This document shows positions 5,968 through 6,765 of a stretch of DNA of 6,765 nt, piece by piece. Below the pieces are notes generated by a model that did not search any database, had not been told where the DNA came from, and saw only the letters and a list, made by a program, of their open reading frames with translations. Made by a program: the position numbers and the translations under genes. Position 1 is the first letter of the stretch; the number at the start of each line of letters is the position of its first letter. The stretch is from Pseudomonadota bacterium (GTDB lineage: Bacteria; Pseudomonadota; Alphaproteobacteria; Rhizobiales; Hyphomicrobiaceae): contig JAEYYQ010000592.1 in the NCBI GenBank assembly GCA_023428365.1, positions 1 to 6,765 on the forward strand. The letters are read 5' to 3'.

Positions 5968-6765
5968 CAGAACGCCTGTCCGAGGCCAATGTAGACGGCG
6001 GCGGACGGCTGACCATCGCGATGCGTGAGGGGCGTCGCCACATCAACACGCAGTGGGCCGAGTACGGTGTAGTATCGCAACCCGATACCGGCGCCGACGA
6101 AGACGTCTCCAGAAAAACTCGGCCAAGCGTCTTCCGTGACGGTGGCCACGTCGATGAACGGGACGACTCCAAACATTTCCGTGACGCGCAGACGCAGCTC
6201 AGCCGAGCCTCCAACGTAGCCGAGGCCACCGACGACTTCTCCACCGATCTTCGGACCCAGACTGCGATAGTCATAACCGCGAACTGATCCACCACCGCCG
6301 GCGAAAAAGCGTGTTGAGGCTGGTACATCCGCGAGAGACGCACCGGCAATTGAACCCGCACCAATTCTTGCTGCAAGCACGACGCGGCCATCAGCATCCA
6401 GTGCGCGATAGGCTGCAGCCTGAAATTCGGATTTATTGAACGCGGCGCCGCCAATCGCTTCGACGGTCGGCGACAATGCCGCAATGACAGAGACGCCGCC
6501 AGTCGGTTCCAGCGGATTATCGCGCGTATCGTATACCAGTTCGGTGGGTAGGCTGACCAAAAGGAAGTCGCGTTCGCCAAAGGCGTCTTCTACGCGCGAG
6601 AACTTCGTCGCAAGCGCCGTCGAACCGGAAAGAGACGGGCTGAACACACGGGCCAGCCCCACCTTGAAGGACGCATCCAGGCTTTCGTACGTATCCGGAC
6701 GTTCTCGCGCCAGGCGAAACTCGCTAAAAAGATTGGTATCAACGTCGAGAATTCCAGGTTTGGTG
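5967..6765 (-). CDS. tamA: TamA-like Omp85/BamA-family outer-membrane barrel protein, C-terminal part (partial at right edge)
   Basis: The frame stays open to the window edge, so 265 residues of the C-terminus are visible (last full codon at 6762-6764). A GTG at 6660-6662 is internal, not the start, because beta-barrel sequence continues upstream of it (LDVDTNLFSEFRLARERPD and onward). The family signature is the L6-loop motif GGGGSVRGYDYRSLGPK, whose VRGY codons lie at 6273-6284. This loop reaches into the barrel in Omp85 proteins and is typical of TamA. Other barrel features are YDTRDNPLEPTGG, usual in an early strand, alternating amphipathic strands, and a final strand AAVYIGLGQAF ending in Phe, the outer-membrane assembly signal. 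No cysteine is seen. The N-terminal POTRA domains and the signal peptide lie outside the window. The stop TGA shares one base with the tamB ATG, indicating a tamA-tamB operon. A generic BamA-like paralogue is the alternative, but the tamB neighbour favours TamA. Confidence 0.92.
   Translation of the reverse strand, partial: TKPGILDVDTNLFSEFRLARERPDTYESLDASFKVGLARVFSPSLSGSTALATKFSRVEDAFGERDFLLVSLPTELVYDTRDNPLEPTGGVSVIAALSPTVEAIGGAAFNKSEFQAAAYRALDADGRVVLAARIGAGSIAGASLADVPASTRFFAGGGGSVRGYDYRSLGPKIGGEVVGGLGYVGGSAELRLRVTEMFGVVPFIDVATVTEDAWPSFSGDVFVGAGIGLRYYTVLGPLRVDVATPLTHRDGQPSAAVYIGLGQAF

Noticed and set aside
6014..6023. CATCGCGATG palindrome near the tamA 3' end
   Set aside because: Ten-bp palindromes are expected several times in a window of this size, and nothing else marks this one.
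5777..6580. 267-codon minus-strand frame across the tamA/tamB junction
   Set aside because: It is a frame-shifted overlap of two genes whose own frames carry the family motifs. Its translation looks random.

Overview
The window looks like an ordinary chromosomal stretch of a Gram-negative alphaproteobacterium, most likely a Hyphomicrobiales member of the Bradyrhizobium/Afipia/Oligotropha type. This placement is inferred from the moderately high GC, the large TamB-like protein directly downstream of a TamA-like Omp85 barrel, and the style of the metabolic genes. It is not proved by any marker gene. I see no mobile element, tRNA, rRNA or CRISPR array, and almost every base is coding.

Left part, plus strand. 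The window opens inside the last 62 codons of a protein whose helix pattern fits the effector-binding (FCD) domain of a GntR-family regulator (ends 191). A 49-bp gap follows, holding a small GC hairpin and a strong Shine-Dalgarno. Next comes a complete 303-residue NADP-type beta-hydroxyacid dehydrogenase (3-hydroxyisobutyrate dehydrogenase / glyoxylate-succinic semialdehyde reductase superfamily, 241-1152). A regulator beside a small-acid reductase suggests a locally controlled catabolic or detoxification step. After a 109-bp gap lies a 136-residue membrane protein of the DUF4112 family (1262-1672).

Right part, minus strand. Two genes read leftward from beyond the right edge. The first is the C-terminal half of an Omp85/TamA-type outer-membrane barrel (5967 to the edge). 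The second is a complete 1433-residue TamB/AsmA-like inner-membrane-anchored periplasmic protein (1666-5967). The tamA stop and tamB start share one base (TGATG), so they are almost certainly one translationally coupled operon. In the family, TamA and TamB span the envelope and are implicated in outer-membrane protein assembly and in anterograde phospholipid transport.

The tamB and DUF4112 genes are convergent and overlap by 7 bp at their stops, leaving no room for an ordinary terminator between them. The points most worth checking are this overlap, an 18-bp perfect palindrome in the start region of tamB, the two-fold internal repeat of the DUF4112 protein, and the roughly 100-residue repeat spacing in TamB. 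I found no convincing previously undescribed system.
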